Shown here: piece after piece, positions 18,571-26,296 of the stretch
How the letters are laid out: every line of letters starts with the position of its first letter
Position numbering within the stretch: position 1 is the first letter of the stretch
Origin: Thermogladius calderae 1633
GTDB lineage: Archaea; Thermoproteota; Thermoprotei_A; Sulfolobales; Desulfurococcaceae
Assembly (NCBI RefSeq): GCF_000264495.1
Contig: NC_017954.1
Span: 310,001 to 374,000, forward strand
DNA: 64,000 nt
Direction: 5' to 3'
Made by a program: the position numbers and the translations under genes
The notes under the pieces: generated by a model
Databases searched by the model: none
Told to the model about the DNA's origin: nothing
Seen by the model: the letters and a program-made list of their open reading frames with translations, nothing else

Positions 18571-19635
18571 ATGGGTCTAGTAGAGAGAGGGCTGGAATTC
18601 CTAGACCACATAACGGAGAGAGCCGGCTACAAAAACGACTGGATAGTAGTGAGAGAAGCCGACACGTCGAGCGATTACGGTAGACTTCCCTACGAGAGGC
18701 CGATCAAGGAGCACATAGTCAACGGAGTGATAAACTTAGACAAACCACCAGGGCCTACAAGCCACGAAGTAGTAGCATGGGTTAAAAAACTGGTAGGGGT
18801 TAGCAAGGCAGGACACGGGGGTACCCTAGAGCCCCTGTAGATGGGGCGGGGATACCCCAAAGTAACAGGTGTCCTGCCAGTAGGTCTAGAGAACGCCACT
18901 AAAGTGATCGGCAACGTAATTCACACGGTCAAGGAGTATGTCATGGTGATTCAGCTCCACGACGTAGTCAATGAAGAGAGTTTAAGGAGGGCAGTCGAGT
19001 ACTTTAAAGGCGAGATCTACCAGAGACCGCCCTTGAGATCGAGCGTGAAGAGGACTTTGAGGAAAAGGAATGTCTACGAGATCGAGTTGCTCGAGTACAG
19101 GGACAAGTTTGCCTTAGTCCGCGTACTCTCCGACCCCGGTACTTACATGAGGAAGATAGCTCACGACATAGGGTTAATCCTGGGTGTAGGGGCCCACATG
19201 AGGGAGCTCAGGAGGACTAGGACAGGGCCGTTCAAAGAGGACGAGACTCTGTCTACAATGCAGGAGGTCATGGAAGCGGTCACTCTATGGAGAGAGAAAG
19301 GAGACGAGAGACTACTCAGGAGGGTGGTACAACCCGTCGAAGTCTCGGTTGTACACCTACCTAAAGTAATGGTACTGGACACGGCTGTTGACGCTATAGC
19401 CCACGGGGCGAATCTCGCCGCGCCAGGTGTGGCGAGTGTCACGAGCGACGTGAGGAGAGGGTTCGCGGTGGCGGTTTTTACACTAAAGGGCGAGCTGGTA
19501 TCACTGGGCGTGTCCCAGCACGACGCCGCCGAGATCAAAAACATGAACAAAGGTATCGTAGTTAAGACTAAGAGAGTATACATGCAACCAGGCATATACC
19601 CACAAGCCTGGAAAAGGCAGGTCTCGAAGAGTTGA
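18571..19635 (+). CDS. cbf5: Cbf5, tRNA/rRNA pseudouridine synthase, split by a 24-nt intron
   Basis: Two adjacent open frames encode one protein: exon 1 is 18571-18829, exon 2 is 18854-19635, 346 aa after splicing. Unspliced, the frame hits TAG at 18838 within the most conserved motif. Removing 18830-18853 restores GHGGTLDPKVTGVLP and turns the genomic Glu codon into the catalytic Asp87. Exon 2 carries the C-terminal PUA domain (near LPKVMVLDTAVDAIAHGANL). Cbf5 is the catalytic subunit of H/ACA RNPs and also makes tRNA pseudouridine 55. Introns in cbf5 are known in several Crenarchaeota. It overlaps the next gene by four bases. Confidence 0.92.
18830..18853 (+). other. Bulge-helix-bulge intron in cbf5 (24 nt)
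   Basis: The RNA can fold as CCCU/GGGG central helix (18824-18827 with 18848-18851), flanked by 3-nt bulges AGA (18828-18830) and AUA (18852-18854), with an inner stem GCCCC/GGGGC (18831-18835 with 18843-18847) closing a 7-nt loop. Cutting after the second base of each bulge, as the archaeal splicing endonuclease does, removes exactly 18830-18853 and joins the exons in frame. Outer pairing can use GGGG/CCCC, with two exon bases opposing the second bulge, so the motif is slightly relaxed. Confidence 0.85.
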
Positions 19636-20213
19636 CCCACTACTTTAAGAAGGGCACTACGGGGGATAAAGTAGTAGTAACTTACGTCTACAAGGGTGTG
19701 CCTCTTCAGTTCGTCTCGTACACGAGCCTGTTCTCCGGCAGCGAGGTCGACGAGGGCACTCGCCTATTACTCGAACACCTAAGGATACCCGAGGAGGGGG
19801 AAGTGCTAGATGTCGGATGCGGTTTTGGCGTCATAGGTATAGCGGTCGCAAGCGTTGCACCTCGTCTGAAAGTGTACATGGTGGATGTAAACCCGCTCGC
19901 AGTTAAGGTCTCAAAGCTAAACGCTAAACTGAATAAGGTGGAGGATAGGGTAGTAGTGGTCTTGGGAGATGCCTACGAGCCTTTCAAAGGAAAGAACTTT
20001 GATGCGATATACTCAAACCCCCCTCTCGCGGTGGGTATGGAGGTGGTGGAAAAGATAGTACTGGGGGCTGTCCAATACCTGAAAAGCGGTGGATGGGCTC
20101 AGTTCGTGCTAGCTAAGGGTGGAGAGAGGATTCTTAGCAAGGCGAGAGATGTATACAAGCGTGTTGAAAAAATTAGTAAGAAAGGGTACACTCTAATATA
20201 CGCGGAACCGTAG
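19632..20213 (+). CDS. RsmC-like class I SAM methyltransferase
   Basis: 193 aa, TTG start overlapping the cbf5 stop by four bases. SAM-binding motif I is VLDVGCGFGVIGIAVA near 58-73, motif II is VDVNPLAV, and the catalytic NPPL is near 132-135 (SNPPLAVG), the pattern of N2-guanine rRNA or tRNA methyltransferases such as RsmC. Its N-terminus (HYFKKG...YTSLFSGSEVDEGTRLLLEHL) also fits this family. Coupling to cbf5 suggests a role in RNA modification. The exact base is not evident. Confidence 0.82.
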   Translation: MTHYFKKGTTGDKVVVTYVYKGVPLQFVSYTSLFSGSEVDEGTRLLLEHLRIPEEGEVLDVGCGFGVIGIAVASVAPRLKVYMVDVNPLAVKVSKLNAKLNKVEDRVVVVLGDAYEPFKGKNFDAIYSNPPLAVGMEVVEKIVLGAVQYLKSGGWAQFVLAKGGERILSKARDVYKRVEKISKKGYTLIYAEP

Positions 20214-20275
20214 TATTCCAACTTTTCATGGTAAGGAAACTTTGTAAAAGGCCGTCTTCAGCGGTCTGCTGTTAG

Positions 20276-20285
20276 ATTAATAAAG
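20276..20285 (+). promoter_or_regulatory. Likely TATA box of the kdp operon
   Basis: ATTAATAAAG in the 164-base spacer before kdpA, about 93-102 bases upstream of the start, which leaves a leader of some 60-70 bases. I see no KdpD/KdpE regulators in the window and no clear operator. Confidence 0.4.
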
Positions 20286-20377
20286 GTTTCTATTTCATAC
20301 TCATGATTATGTCTAGAACAGACAGGTGCCATGGAGCAGTAATGCTAACAGTAGTCCATCAACTTTAGGGTGTTTCT

Positions 20378-21985
20378 ATGATTCAATCGCTAATTGTCTA
20401 CTGGCTTAACATCTTCTTGGTCACCGTTATGACGGGTTACGTTCTGAGCGGGGTTATTAGAAAAATGGTCGTTGAATGGCACAAGAAGCCGCCGAGAGTC
20501 CTGGAGGTAGTCTACAGGTGCTTAGACCGCATAGGCCTAGACACTACTAACAAGTCCTTCACCGACTACGCTAAAGACTTACTGTTTTTCAATTTCATCT
20601 TAATAGCCATCGACACAGTGCTACTCGCTAAACAGGGACTATTCTTCGGCGGAGCCGACCTTTCTTGGGACCTGGCTTTCAATACAGCAGTATCCTTTGC
20701 TACGAACACGAATCTCCAGCACTACATCGGCGAGACGACTCTCACGAACATGGCTCAGAGCGTAGTCATTGGCTCGACAATGTTTTTGGCTCCCGCTACA
20801 GGTATAGCAGTCTCGCTAGCCTTCCTCCGGTCGCTGATTGGGGAGAGCGCAGGTAACTTCTATCGCGACTTGGTAATGGCAGTAGGACTACTGTTGCTAC
20901 CATTATCCATTGTCAGCGCAGTACTGTTGTCCGTCCTAGGCGTCCCGCAAACCTTCAACGAGTGGATTCGAGTAGACAACCCGTATTCCGGGTCCTTTAT
21001 GTTGAGATTAGGCCCAGTAGCCTCGTTCGAGGCGATAAAACTCCTGGGTACTAACGGCGGTGGTTTCTACGGGTCGAACTCCGCCTACCCTCTCGAAAAC
21101 CCGAGCGGGCTCACAAACTTCATAGAGTCTGTTTTAATGCTCCTCATACCCACGAGTATGCTCTTTGCTTTCGGTAGGGTTTTAGGGAAGCGAAGAGGTC
21201 TCTCTCTGTTCGCCGTAGCTTACGTAACGGCTTTCATAATCGTCGGCGTCTCCGTAGCAAGCGGTGTGCCCCCTCTAAACAGCCTGGTAGAGCCGAGGCT
21301 CGGCTACCCTGGCTCCCTAGTTTTCAACACGGCCTCTCTTTTATCGGATACAGGGGCTACAGCTTCGAGTCTGCTAGCCATGAAGCCCTCGGCCATAGTC
21401 GCCTTCCTCACCGCTATGTTCATACAGGCTGTCCCCGGGGCCGATGGAGTAGGACTACTGTATCTGCTCGTCTACGTCTTCATAATAATTTTCATCGGTT
21501 CGTTAATGGTAGGTAAGACTCCGAGATTCATTAACATCCCTATATCTCCTAGAGTGGTCAAGCTATCTACAGTGATATTCCTGATACACCCCGCAATCAT
21601 TCTCGTGCCAACCTCCATAGCTCTAGTACTAAGGCAGTACACAGCTTTTTCGAATAGATTGGACCCTCTCACGTACACAATGGTCTTGTACGAGTACACC
21701 TCGGCGGCGGCCAACAACGGTTCCGGCTACCTAGGGCCTCTCGGTAACACGGTCTTCTGGAACCTGTCGACAGCTATAGTCATGCTCTTGGGCAGGTATC
21801 TACCTATTTTCCTTTTCCTACTGATAGCCGATGACATCAGTAAAGCCAAGAGAAGCGTTGCCGAGGAGCCCGTCGAAACTCAGGGGTTGCTGTTCGTAGT
21901 ATTCTCTGTGGTTATGATCCTAATTCTGACAGCGTTAACGTTTTTCCCGTTCCTAGCGATAGGCCCCCTGCTCATGGGTGGGTAA
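20378..21985 (+). CDS. kdpA: Potassium-transporting ATPase, potassium-binding subunit KdpA
   Basis: 535 aa, ATG start, about ten membrane helices. All four pseudo-repeat selectivity-filter segments are visible: SFATNTNLQ at 106-114, GTNGGGFYGSNSA near 224, DTGATASSLLA near 324 and ANNGSGYLG near 444. It forms the high-affinity K+ pathway of the Kdp pump and hands ions to KdpB. Length is near the usual 550-560. The stop overlaps the upstream end of the kdpB frame. Confidence 0.96.
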   Translation: MIQSLIVYWLNIFLVTVMTGYVLSGVIRKMVVEWHKKPPRVLEVVYRCLDRIGLDTTNKSFTDYAKDLLFFNFILIAIDTVLLAKQGLFFGGADLSWDLAFNTAVSFATNTNLQHYIGETTLTNMAQSVVIGSTMFLAPATGIAVSLAFLRSLIGESAGNFYRDLVMAVGLLLLPLSIVSAVLLSVLGVPQTFNEWIRVDNPYSGSFMLRLGPVASFEAIKLLGTNGGGFYGSNSAYPLENPSGLTNFIESVLMLLIPTSMLFAFGRVLGKRRGLSLFAVAYVTAFIIVGVSVASGVPPLNSLVEPRLGYPGSLVFNTASLLSDTGATASSLLAMKPSAIVAFLTAMFIQAVPGADGVGLLYLLVYVFIIIFIGSLMVGKTPRFINIPISPRVVKLSTVIFLIHPAIILVPTSIALVLRQYTAFSNRLDPLTYTMVLYEYTSAAANNGSGYLGPLGNTVFWNLSTAIVMLLGRYLPIFLFLLIADDISKAKRSVAEEPVETQGLLFVVFSVVMILILTALTFFPFLAIGPLLMGG

Positions 21986-21986
21986 G

Positions 21987-24092
21987 TTGAGCGAGTTTAA
22001 AGTAGAATGGACTAGCGTTTTAACCGAGTCTGTCAAAAGGCTAAACCCCCTCTACCTACTGAAGACAAGCCCGATAATGTTCATTGTAGAGCTGGGAGCG
22101 TTCTTCGAGTTACCCCTCGTGTTATACCCCTCGCCTTATTTGGGCACGTGGTTCTATGTAGGCGTCTTCGCCATTCTACTAATCACAGTATGGTTCTCGA
22201 CGCTGTCGGAGTCCTTCTCGGAGCACGAGGCGAAGGCTAGGGTTGACTTCCTGAAACGGTTCGAGAAAGAGATTGTCGCACATAAACTGGTCGGCGACAA
22301 GGTGGTCGACGTCAAGTCTAGTGAGCTGAGGATCGGGGACTATGTAGTGGTAGAACAGAACGAGTACATCCCTCAGGACGGCTTTGTAGTCGAGGGGGAG
22401 GCCTTCGTCGACGAGTCGATGCTCACAGGAGAGTCGGAGCCCGCCTTCAAGGGTAAGGGCGACAGAGTCATATCTGGAACCAGAGTGGTAACGGGCAAGA
22501 TCGTTGTAGAGGTCGCTGCTGAACCGGGCAAGAGCTACCTCGACAAAATGATAGCCCTGATCTCGGGGGCCAAAAGAGCGAGGATGAGGAGCGAGGTAAT
22601 GTTGTCGATGCTACTACTCGGCCTCTCGCTGATCTTCCTGGTAGTAGTGGCGTCACTCTACTTCGTATTGGGCGCCTTCGGTAATTACCCAGACCCGTCT
22701 CTTATGATATCACTACTAGTGGCCTTAATGCCGACAACTATAGGGGGGCTACTGCCTGCGATAGGGATATCGGGTGTACTGAGGCTCGCGAGCCACAACG
22801 TTATCGCCAAGTCGGGTAAGGCGGTGGAGGCAGCGGGCGACGTAGACGTCGTGATCTTCGATAAGACTGGCACTATTACCGAGGGTATCAGGAGCGCCGT
22901 CGAATACATCCCGCTGAACAACTATAGCGAGAGAGACGTCGCGATCGCAGCGTACCTGTCTTCTGTAGGCGACTCCACTCACGAGGCGAAGTCGATAATC
23001 GAGCTGGCTGAAGACAAAGGTTACGTCCCAGCCAAAGTACTGGTGGAAGAGGCGATGGTCGCGTCGAGGATAAACTACACTCCTAGTAAGAGGTACGGCG
23101 GTATAGTATTCGCGTGGCGGGGAGGTAAGAGAATGTTCGGGGAGCCGGAGGGTCAACCACTGTCCAGGATTGAGAAGGAGATTTTAGCCATGAGGAGTCT
23201 CGGCGAGGAGGTAAGGATAGTAAAAGGAGCTCCAGACGCCATATTAAGACTCCTGGGCATCGACAAAGACCCTAGGATAGAGGACATTGTGAAGACTATA
23301 GGATCTCATGGGGACACCCCACTACTAGTGGCCTTCAACGACGTCCTAGTTGGCTTCGTCGTGTTGAGGGACAGGTTGAAGAAGGGCATCAGAGAAAAGA
23401 TCCACGAGCTGAAGCTAATGGGTATAAAAACGGTCATGATCACGGGTGACAACCCGTATACTGCGGCTAGTATCGCAAAAGAGGCCGGTATCGAGGACTT
23501 CTACGCCCAGGCTAAGCCCGAGGACAAGTTGCTGCTGGTAGAGAGAGAAGAGAAACAGGGGCATGTTGTGGCGGTTATGGGCGACGGAACAAATGACGCC
23601 CCGGCGCTCGCGAGGGCTGACGTTGGTGTTGCAATGCACACGGGTACAAGGCCCGCTAAAGAGGCTGCCAATATGATAGACCTCAACTCCAACCCCGCCA
23701 GGATAGTCGACATTATCAAGCTCGGCAGGTCTATACTGACGACCAGGGGCGCTCTAACGACTTTCAGTATAATGAACGACATAGCCAAGTACTTCACTAT
23801 ACTCCCGTTCATCATCTCAACAGTTGTCCCCCAGGCGAGTTTCCTAAACTTCCTCAACCTGTACAACACCGTGACAGCGGTTTTAGCGACCATGATTTTC
23901 AACGCCATCATAATCCCGTTGTTAATACCGCTCGCAGTAAGAGGGGCTGGTTTCAAGGTCTCCACTTTCAAGAAGCTCCTGGTGCGGAACCTTATCGTGT
24001 ACGGTATCACCGGGGCTATTATACCGTTTGTCGCGATCAAGTTGATCGATACTGCGGTCGCATGGTCTATTTACGGGGTGGTCCACTGGTGA
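21987..24092 (+). CDS. kdpB: Potassium-transporting ATPase, ATP-hydrolysing subunit KdpB
   Basis: 701 aa from TTG 21987; a GTG at 21978 inside kdpA is the alternative, but GGTG there fits as ribosome binding site. P-type ATPase landmarks are intact: actuator TGES at 147-150, phosphorylation DKTGT at about 292-296, and hinge GDGTNDAPA at about 532-540. Type IA pumps such as this use ATP to import K+ against steep gradients. The C-terminal membrane helices (FFNA-type segment, IIIPLLIPLA) are complete. Confidence 0.96.
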   Translation: MSEFKVEWTSVLTESVKRLNPLYLLKTSPIMFIVELGAFFELPLVLYPSPYLGTWFYVGVFAILLITVWFSTLSESFSEHEAKARVDFLKRFEKEIVAHKLVGDKVVDVKSSELRIGDYVVVEQNEYIPQDGFVVEGEAFVDESMLTGESEPAFKGKGDRVISGTRVVTGKIVVEVAAEPGKSYLDKMIALISGAKRARMRSEVMLSMLLLGLSLIFLVVVASLYFVLGAFGNYPDPSLMISLLVALMPTTIGGLLPAIGISGVLRLASHNVIAKSGKAVEAAGDVDVVIFDKTGTITEGIRSAVEYIPLNNYSERDVAIAAYLSSVGDSTHEAKSIIELAEDKGYVPAKVLVEEAMVASRINYTPSKRYGGIVFAWRGGKRMFGEPEGQPLSRIEKEILAMRSLGEEVRIVKGAPDAILRLLGIDKDPRIEDIVKTIGSHGDTPLLVAFNDVLVGFVVLRDRLKKGIREKIHELKLMGIKTVMITGDNPYTAASIAKEAGIEDFYAQAKPEDKLLLVEREEKQGHVVAVMGDGTNDAPALARADVGVAMHTGTRPAKEAANMIDLNSNPARIVDIIKLGRSILTTRGALTTFSIMNDIAKYFTILPFIISTVVPQASFLNFLNLYNTVTAVLATMIFNAIIIPLLIPLAVRGAGFKVSTFKKLLVRNLIVYGITGAIIPFVAIKLIDTAVAWSIYGVVHW

Positions 24093-24556
24093 ACGTCTCC
24101 AAGGCTGTGGTTAGGCTCGCTGGTCTGGTGGCTCTCCTCTTAATTCTAATGATCGTGTTGGGGTTCGTGTACCCGGCCGTAGTATGGCTGGTCTCACATG
24201 CGATAGCACCATGGCAAGCTGAGGGAAGTCTACACGTGGCTTGCGAGAGGGTTATAGCCTCCTCTCTAGTGGCGCACTACAACGAGTCGAGCCCTCTGTT
24301 CCACCCCTTCAGTACTAATATGACCTCTTCAGGTGCGGACCCGTACGTACCACTAAACTACGCGTTGGAGCAGGTAGATAGAGTGTCTAATGAAACAGGT
24401 TTACCACGTCATCTACTCGTGAAGCTCCTACTAGAAAATGCCGCAAAGAACAACGTAGCGAACCTGCACTTGTTTTCCCCAGGTTACAACATAGTCAATG
24501 TAGAAGAGGTCAACTTAGAGATTTTACAAATCCTCAACAAGACCTGTGGGTGGTGA
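24089..24556 (+). CDS. kdpC: Divergent, shortened KdpC subunit of the potassium pump
   Basis: 155 aa from GTG 24089, overlapping the kdpB stop by four bases. One N-terminal membrane helix (ALLLILMIVLGFVYPAVVWL) is followed by an extracellular domain. The late conserved part is recognisable (SGADPYVPLNYALEQVDRV, then GLPRHLLVKLL), but the early PSGS/NxGP region of usual KdpC is reduced to about 45 residues, making the protein some 30-40 residues short. Identity rests on position after kdpB and the SG-DP segment. KdpC stabilises the complex. Confidence 0.82.
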   Translation: MNVSKAVVRLAGLVALLLILMIVLGFVYPAVVWLVSHAIAPWQAEGSLHVACERVIASSLVAHYNESSPLFHPFSTNMTSSGADPYVPLNYALEQVDRVSNETGLPRHLLVKLLLENAAKNNVANLHLFSPGYNIVNVEEVNLEILQILNKTCGW

Positions 24557-24642
24557 AAGTGAGTGTACAGGTGGCCCTCTTCGTGGTGTTCCTTCTGTTC
24601 TCAGCGGTAGTTTTGTTGGTTGCGCTGGCAAAAGAGGGATAA
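24553..24642 (+). CDS. KdpF-like single-helix membrane peptide (29 aa)
   Basis: A 29-codon frame starts at GTG 24553, overlapping the kdpC stop by four bases (GTG 24559 is an alternative), and ends with TAA at 24640-24642. It encodes MKVSVQ, then about 18 hydrophobic residues (VALFVVFLLFSAVVLLVA) and a charged end KEG. Length and topology match bacterial KdpF, a lipid-like stabiliser of KdpA, which is usually upstream of kdpA; here it is at the operon end. Assignment is by size, topology and coupling, not sequence identity. Confidence 0.6.
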   Translation: MKVSVQVALFVVFLLFSAVVLLVALAKEG

Positions 24643-24670
24643 GGGTGAGGAGGACGTGTTTGAGCCGAAT

Positions 24671-24745
24671 GCGGCGGCCGGGATTTGAACCCGGGATCTC
24701 CGGCTTGGGGGGCCGGCGTCCTATTCCAGGCTAGACGACCGCCGC
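24671..24745 (-). tRNA. tRNA-Gly (anticodon CCC)
   Basis: A 75-base cloverleaf on the minus strand: acceptor GCGGCGG/CCGCCGC, D stem GUCU/GGAC, anticodon stem CCGGC/GCCGG, loop CCCCCAA, T stem CCGGG/CCCGG with loop UUCAAAU. Discriminator is A; no encoded CCA. The anticodon is CCC, but position 33 is C instead of the near-universal U. It sits just after the kdp operon, convergent with it. No intron is needed to fold it. Confidence 0.9.
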
Positions 24746-24773
24746 GTCCAAGAATATCATCTACACTGCATTG

Positions 24774-24783
24774 TTTTATAAAC
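24774..24783 (-). promoter_or_regulatory. TATA box of tRNA-Gly
   Basis: GTTTATAAAA read on the minus strand, 29-38 bases before the tRNA 5' end, the normal archaeal distance. Confidence 0.6.
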
Positions 24784-24854
24784 CTATAAGCCCAGGTCTA
24801 CGCGTAGCGTGGATTAGTAAAAAAGCGATTATTGTGGGGAGGACTGTAATACAG

Positions 24855-25223
24855 CTACGAGAGAGACCTTTCCTCCTCGGGTTCGCCGCGTTTTTTGCTC
24901 CCGGATCTTATCACCCTTACGACGTAGTCTATGAAGGCTCTGACCTCGTCAAGCTCCTCCTCTGGTATGTCCTTTATCTTGTGGTTCTTGTTCTTATTAG
25001 TCAGTAACTTGAGAAGTAGCAGTCTCCCTATAGCGGTTTTAGTCGTTATCTTCCCCTCGTTCCAGTCCCTCCAGATCGCGTTGGCAATACCGTAGAACTC
25101 TGGTATGCTGTCTAAACCAGGGTCACCTACATCTATGACTTCTTTACCCAAATACTTGAAACGTTCTTCTTTCTCGCTTTCCGAGAACTCTTTAGTCTTT
25201 TCCTTTATGTACTGATGGACCAC
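24855..25223 (-). CDS. Hypothetical charged helical protein
   Basis: 122 aa from GTG 25223. I do not recognise it. The sequence is rich in Glu, Lys and Arg, with predicted helices and no signal or membrane segment. The middle contains a moderately hydrophobic helix (IGRLLLLKLLT). A TATA-like AGATATAC about 20 bases upstream would give an almost leaderless transcript. Codon use is like the neighbours. A competing plus-strand frame of 78 codons across the same region looks less protein-like. Confidence 0.6.
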   Translation of the reverse strand: MVHQYIKEKTKEFSESEKEERFKYLGKEVIDVGDPGLDSIPEFYGIANAIWRDWNEGKITTKTAIGRLLLLKLLTNKNKNHKIKDIPEEELDEVRAFIDYVVRVIRSGSKKRGEPEEERSLS

Positions 25224-25317
25224 AATTACACCAGTATATCTTAAGGTGCCTCATTGTAATAAGTTTTTCAGGAAACTCTATCCCAGAGGAGGATTAGCGG
25301 GGCGTGATAGCAAACTG

Positions 25318-25326
25318 TTTTAAAAG
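25318..25326 (+). promoter_or_regulatory. TATA box of the C/D box sRNA
   Basis: TTTTAAAAG on the plus strand; a start about 30 bases downstream falls at about 25350, exactly before box C of the sRNA. Confidence 0.55.
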
Positions 25327-25348
25327 ACTACTACTGTAATTAAGAAGT

Positions 25349-25409
25349 GCTGGATGATGAGAAGAGGGTCTCATGAACCGTGATGTGAGCCGGAAATGCT
25401 GATCATAGC
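25349..25409 (+). ncRNA. C/D box guide sRNA (predicted rRNA/tRNA 2'-O-methylation guide)
   Basis: The architecture is textbook for archaea: box C AUGAUGA (25354-25360), 12-nt guide (25361-25372), D'-like AUGA (25373-25376), a 3-nt spacer, C'-like GUGAUGU (25380-25386), 12-nt guide (25387-25398) and box D CUGA (25399-25402). The D guide GAGCCGGAAAUG would direct methylation of a U within CAUUUCCGGCUC; the D' guide of a C within GAGACCCUCUUC. A TATA box lies at the right distance. The end overlaps the stop of the convergent nucleotidyltransferase gene by a few bases. Targets were not searched. Confidence 0.72.
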
Positions 25410-26107
25410 TCTCCTTTAAGGACGTTTGAGATGAGGTTAGACGCCTCCTCCAAGTCTTTGTGTGTGTCTATAGCCCTCCAAAACACGTTGTCGTACCTCA
25501 CAACGCCTAGGACGCCCTCCTCAGCCATCTTAGGGAACGCGGTTTTCTCTAGATCCCCCTTCTCGGGGAAGTACCTTAAACTCTCGGGTCTCAAAGCGTA
25601 TATACCGGCGTTAATCCAGTAGTCGGATATAATAGGCTTCTCCACGAAACCTACCACTCTGTCCCCCTCAATCCTCAACACCCCGTAAGGGCTGGGCAAC
25701 GGTATCGACGCGATGACTCCCAGGAGCTTCCTGTCTTCCTCGAGTTTGACTACGAGCTTCTTGGGGTCTAGGTTTGTGAGTATATCCCCGTTTACCACTA
25801 TGAAGACGTCGTTTTTAGACAAAACATGCTCGGCGTTCTTTATAGCCCCGCCTGTGCCCAGCGGCTCGTCTTCGATAACGTAAGTTATCTTGACACCATG
25901 TCTACCCCCGCTACCCAGGTGCTCTATGAGTCTCTCCTTCTTGTAGCCGGCAAGTATCACGAGCTCCCTCACACCGTGCTTCTTCAACCACTTGATCTGC
26001 CAGTCTATGATGGCCTCCCCCGCTACTTGGACCAGGGGTTTGGGGACGTCTTCTGTGAAGGGCCTCAACCTCTTCCCGAAACCCCCCGCTAATATGGCCG
26101 CGATCAA
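25403..26107 (-). CDS. NDP-sugar pyrophosphorylase family nucleotidyltransferase
   Basis: 234 aa from TTG 26107 (MIAAILAGGFGKRLRPFTED), with GGGGTAGG upstream; the longest frame adds 24 unlike residues. Nucleotide-binding signature GGFGKRLRP, then KPLVQVAG, GTGGAIKNA and the metal Asp in VVNGDILT. Family members make GDP-mannose, UDP-glucose or dTDP-glucose; there is no C-terminal acyltransferase domain, unlike the gene at 58.8 kb. The substrate cannot be told from sequence. It likely feeds protein or lipid glycosylation. Confidence 0.85.
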   Translation of the reverse strand: MIAAILAGGFGKRLRPFTEDVPKPLVQVAGEAIIDWQIKWLKKHGVRELVILAGYKKERLIEHLGSGGRHGVKITYVIEDEPLGTGGAIKNAEHVLSKNDVFIVVNGDILTNLDPKKLVVKLEEDRKLLGVIASIPLPSPYGVLRIEGDRVVGFVEKPIISDYWINAGIYALRPESLRYFPEKGDLEKTAFPKMAEEGVLGVVRYDNVFWRAIDTHKDLEEASNLISNVLKGEL

Positions 26108-26201
26108 GATCCTACCCCACGCAACGAGAAAGCTGTGCAAATCTATTTTATTCGTTGTTAAAGTATTAAAATCCCCCATGCGTGATTCAGATTATGCAGA
26201 G

Positions 26202-26274
26202 GCCGCCGTAGCTCAGCTGGGAGAGCGCCCGGCTGAAGACCGGGATGTCCGGGGTTCAAGTCCCCGCGGCGGCA
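26202..26274 (+). tRNA. tRNA-Phe (anticodon GAA)
   Basis: 73 bases: acceptor GCCGCCG/CGGCGGC, D stem GCUC/GAGC, anticodon stem CCCGG/CCGGG with loop CUGAAGA (anticodon GAA, U33 present), T stem CGGGG/CCCCG, loop UUCAAGU, discriminator A. No intron, no encoded CCA. TATTAAAAT at 26164-26172 is a likely promoter, divergent from the sugar nucleotidyltransferase. Confidence 0.97.
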
Positions 26275-26296
26275 TTTTGACTCCTAAGGTGGTCGA

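Noticed and set aside
18571-19635. Frameshift or pseudogene reading of cbf5 (two separate ORFs)
   Set aside because: The two frames are in the same phase with a 24-base insert, a bulge-helix-bulge fold matches, and splicing restores a perfect catalytic motif; decay would not do that.
24771-25007. Plus-strand 78-codon frame
   Set aside because: It starts over the tRNA-Gly promoter and lies opposite a better, charged minus-strand gene; it has no ribosome binding site.
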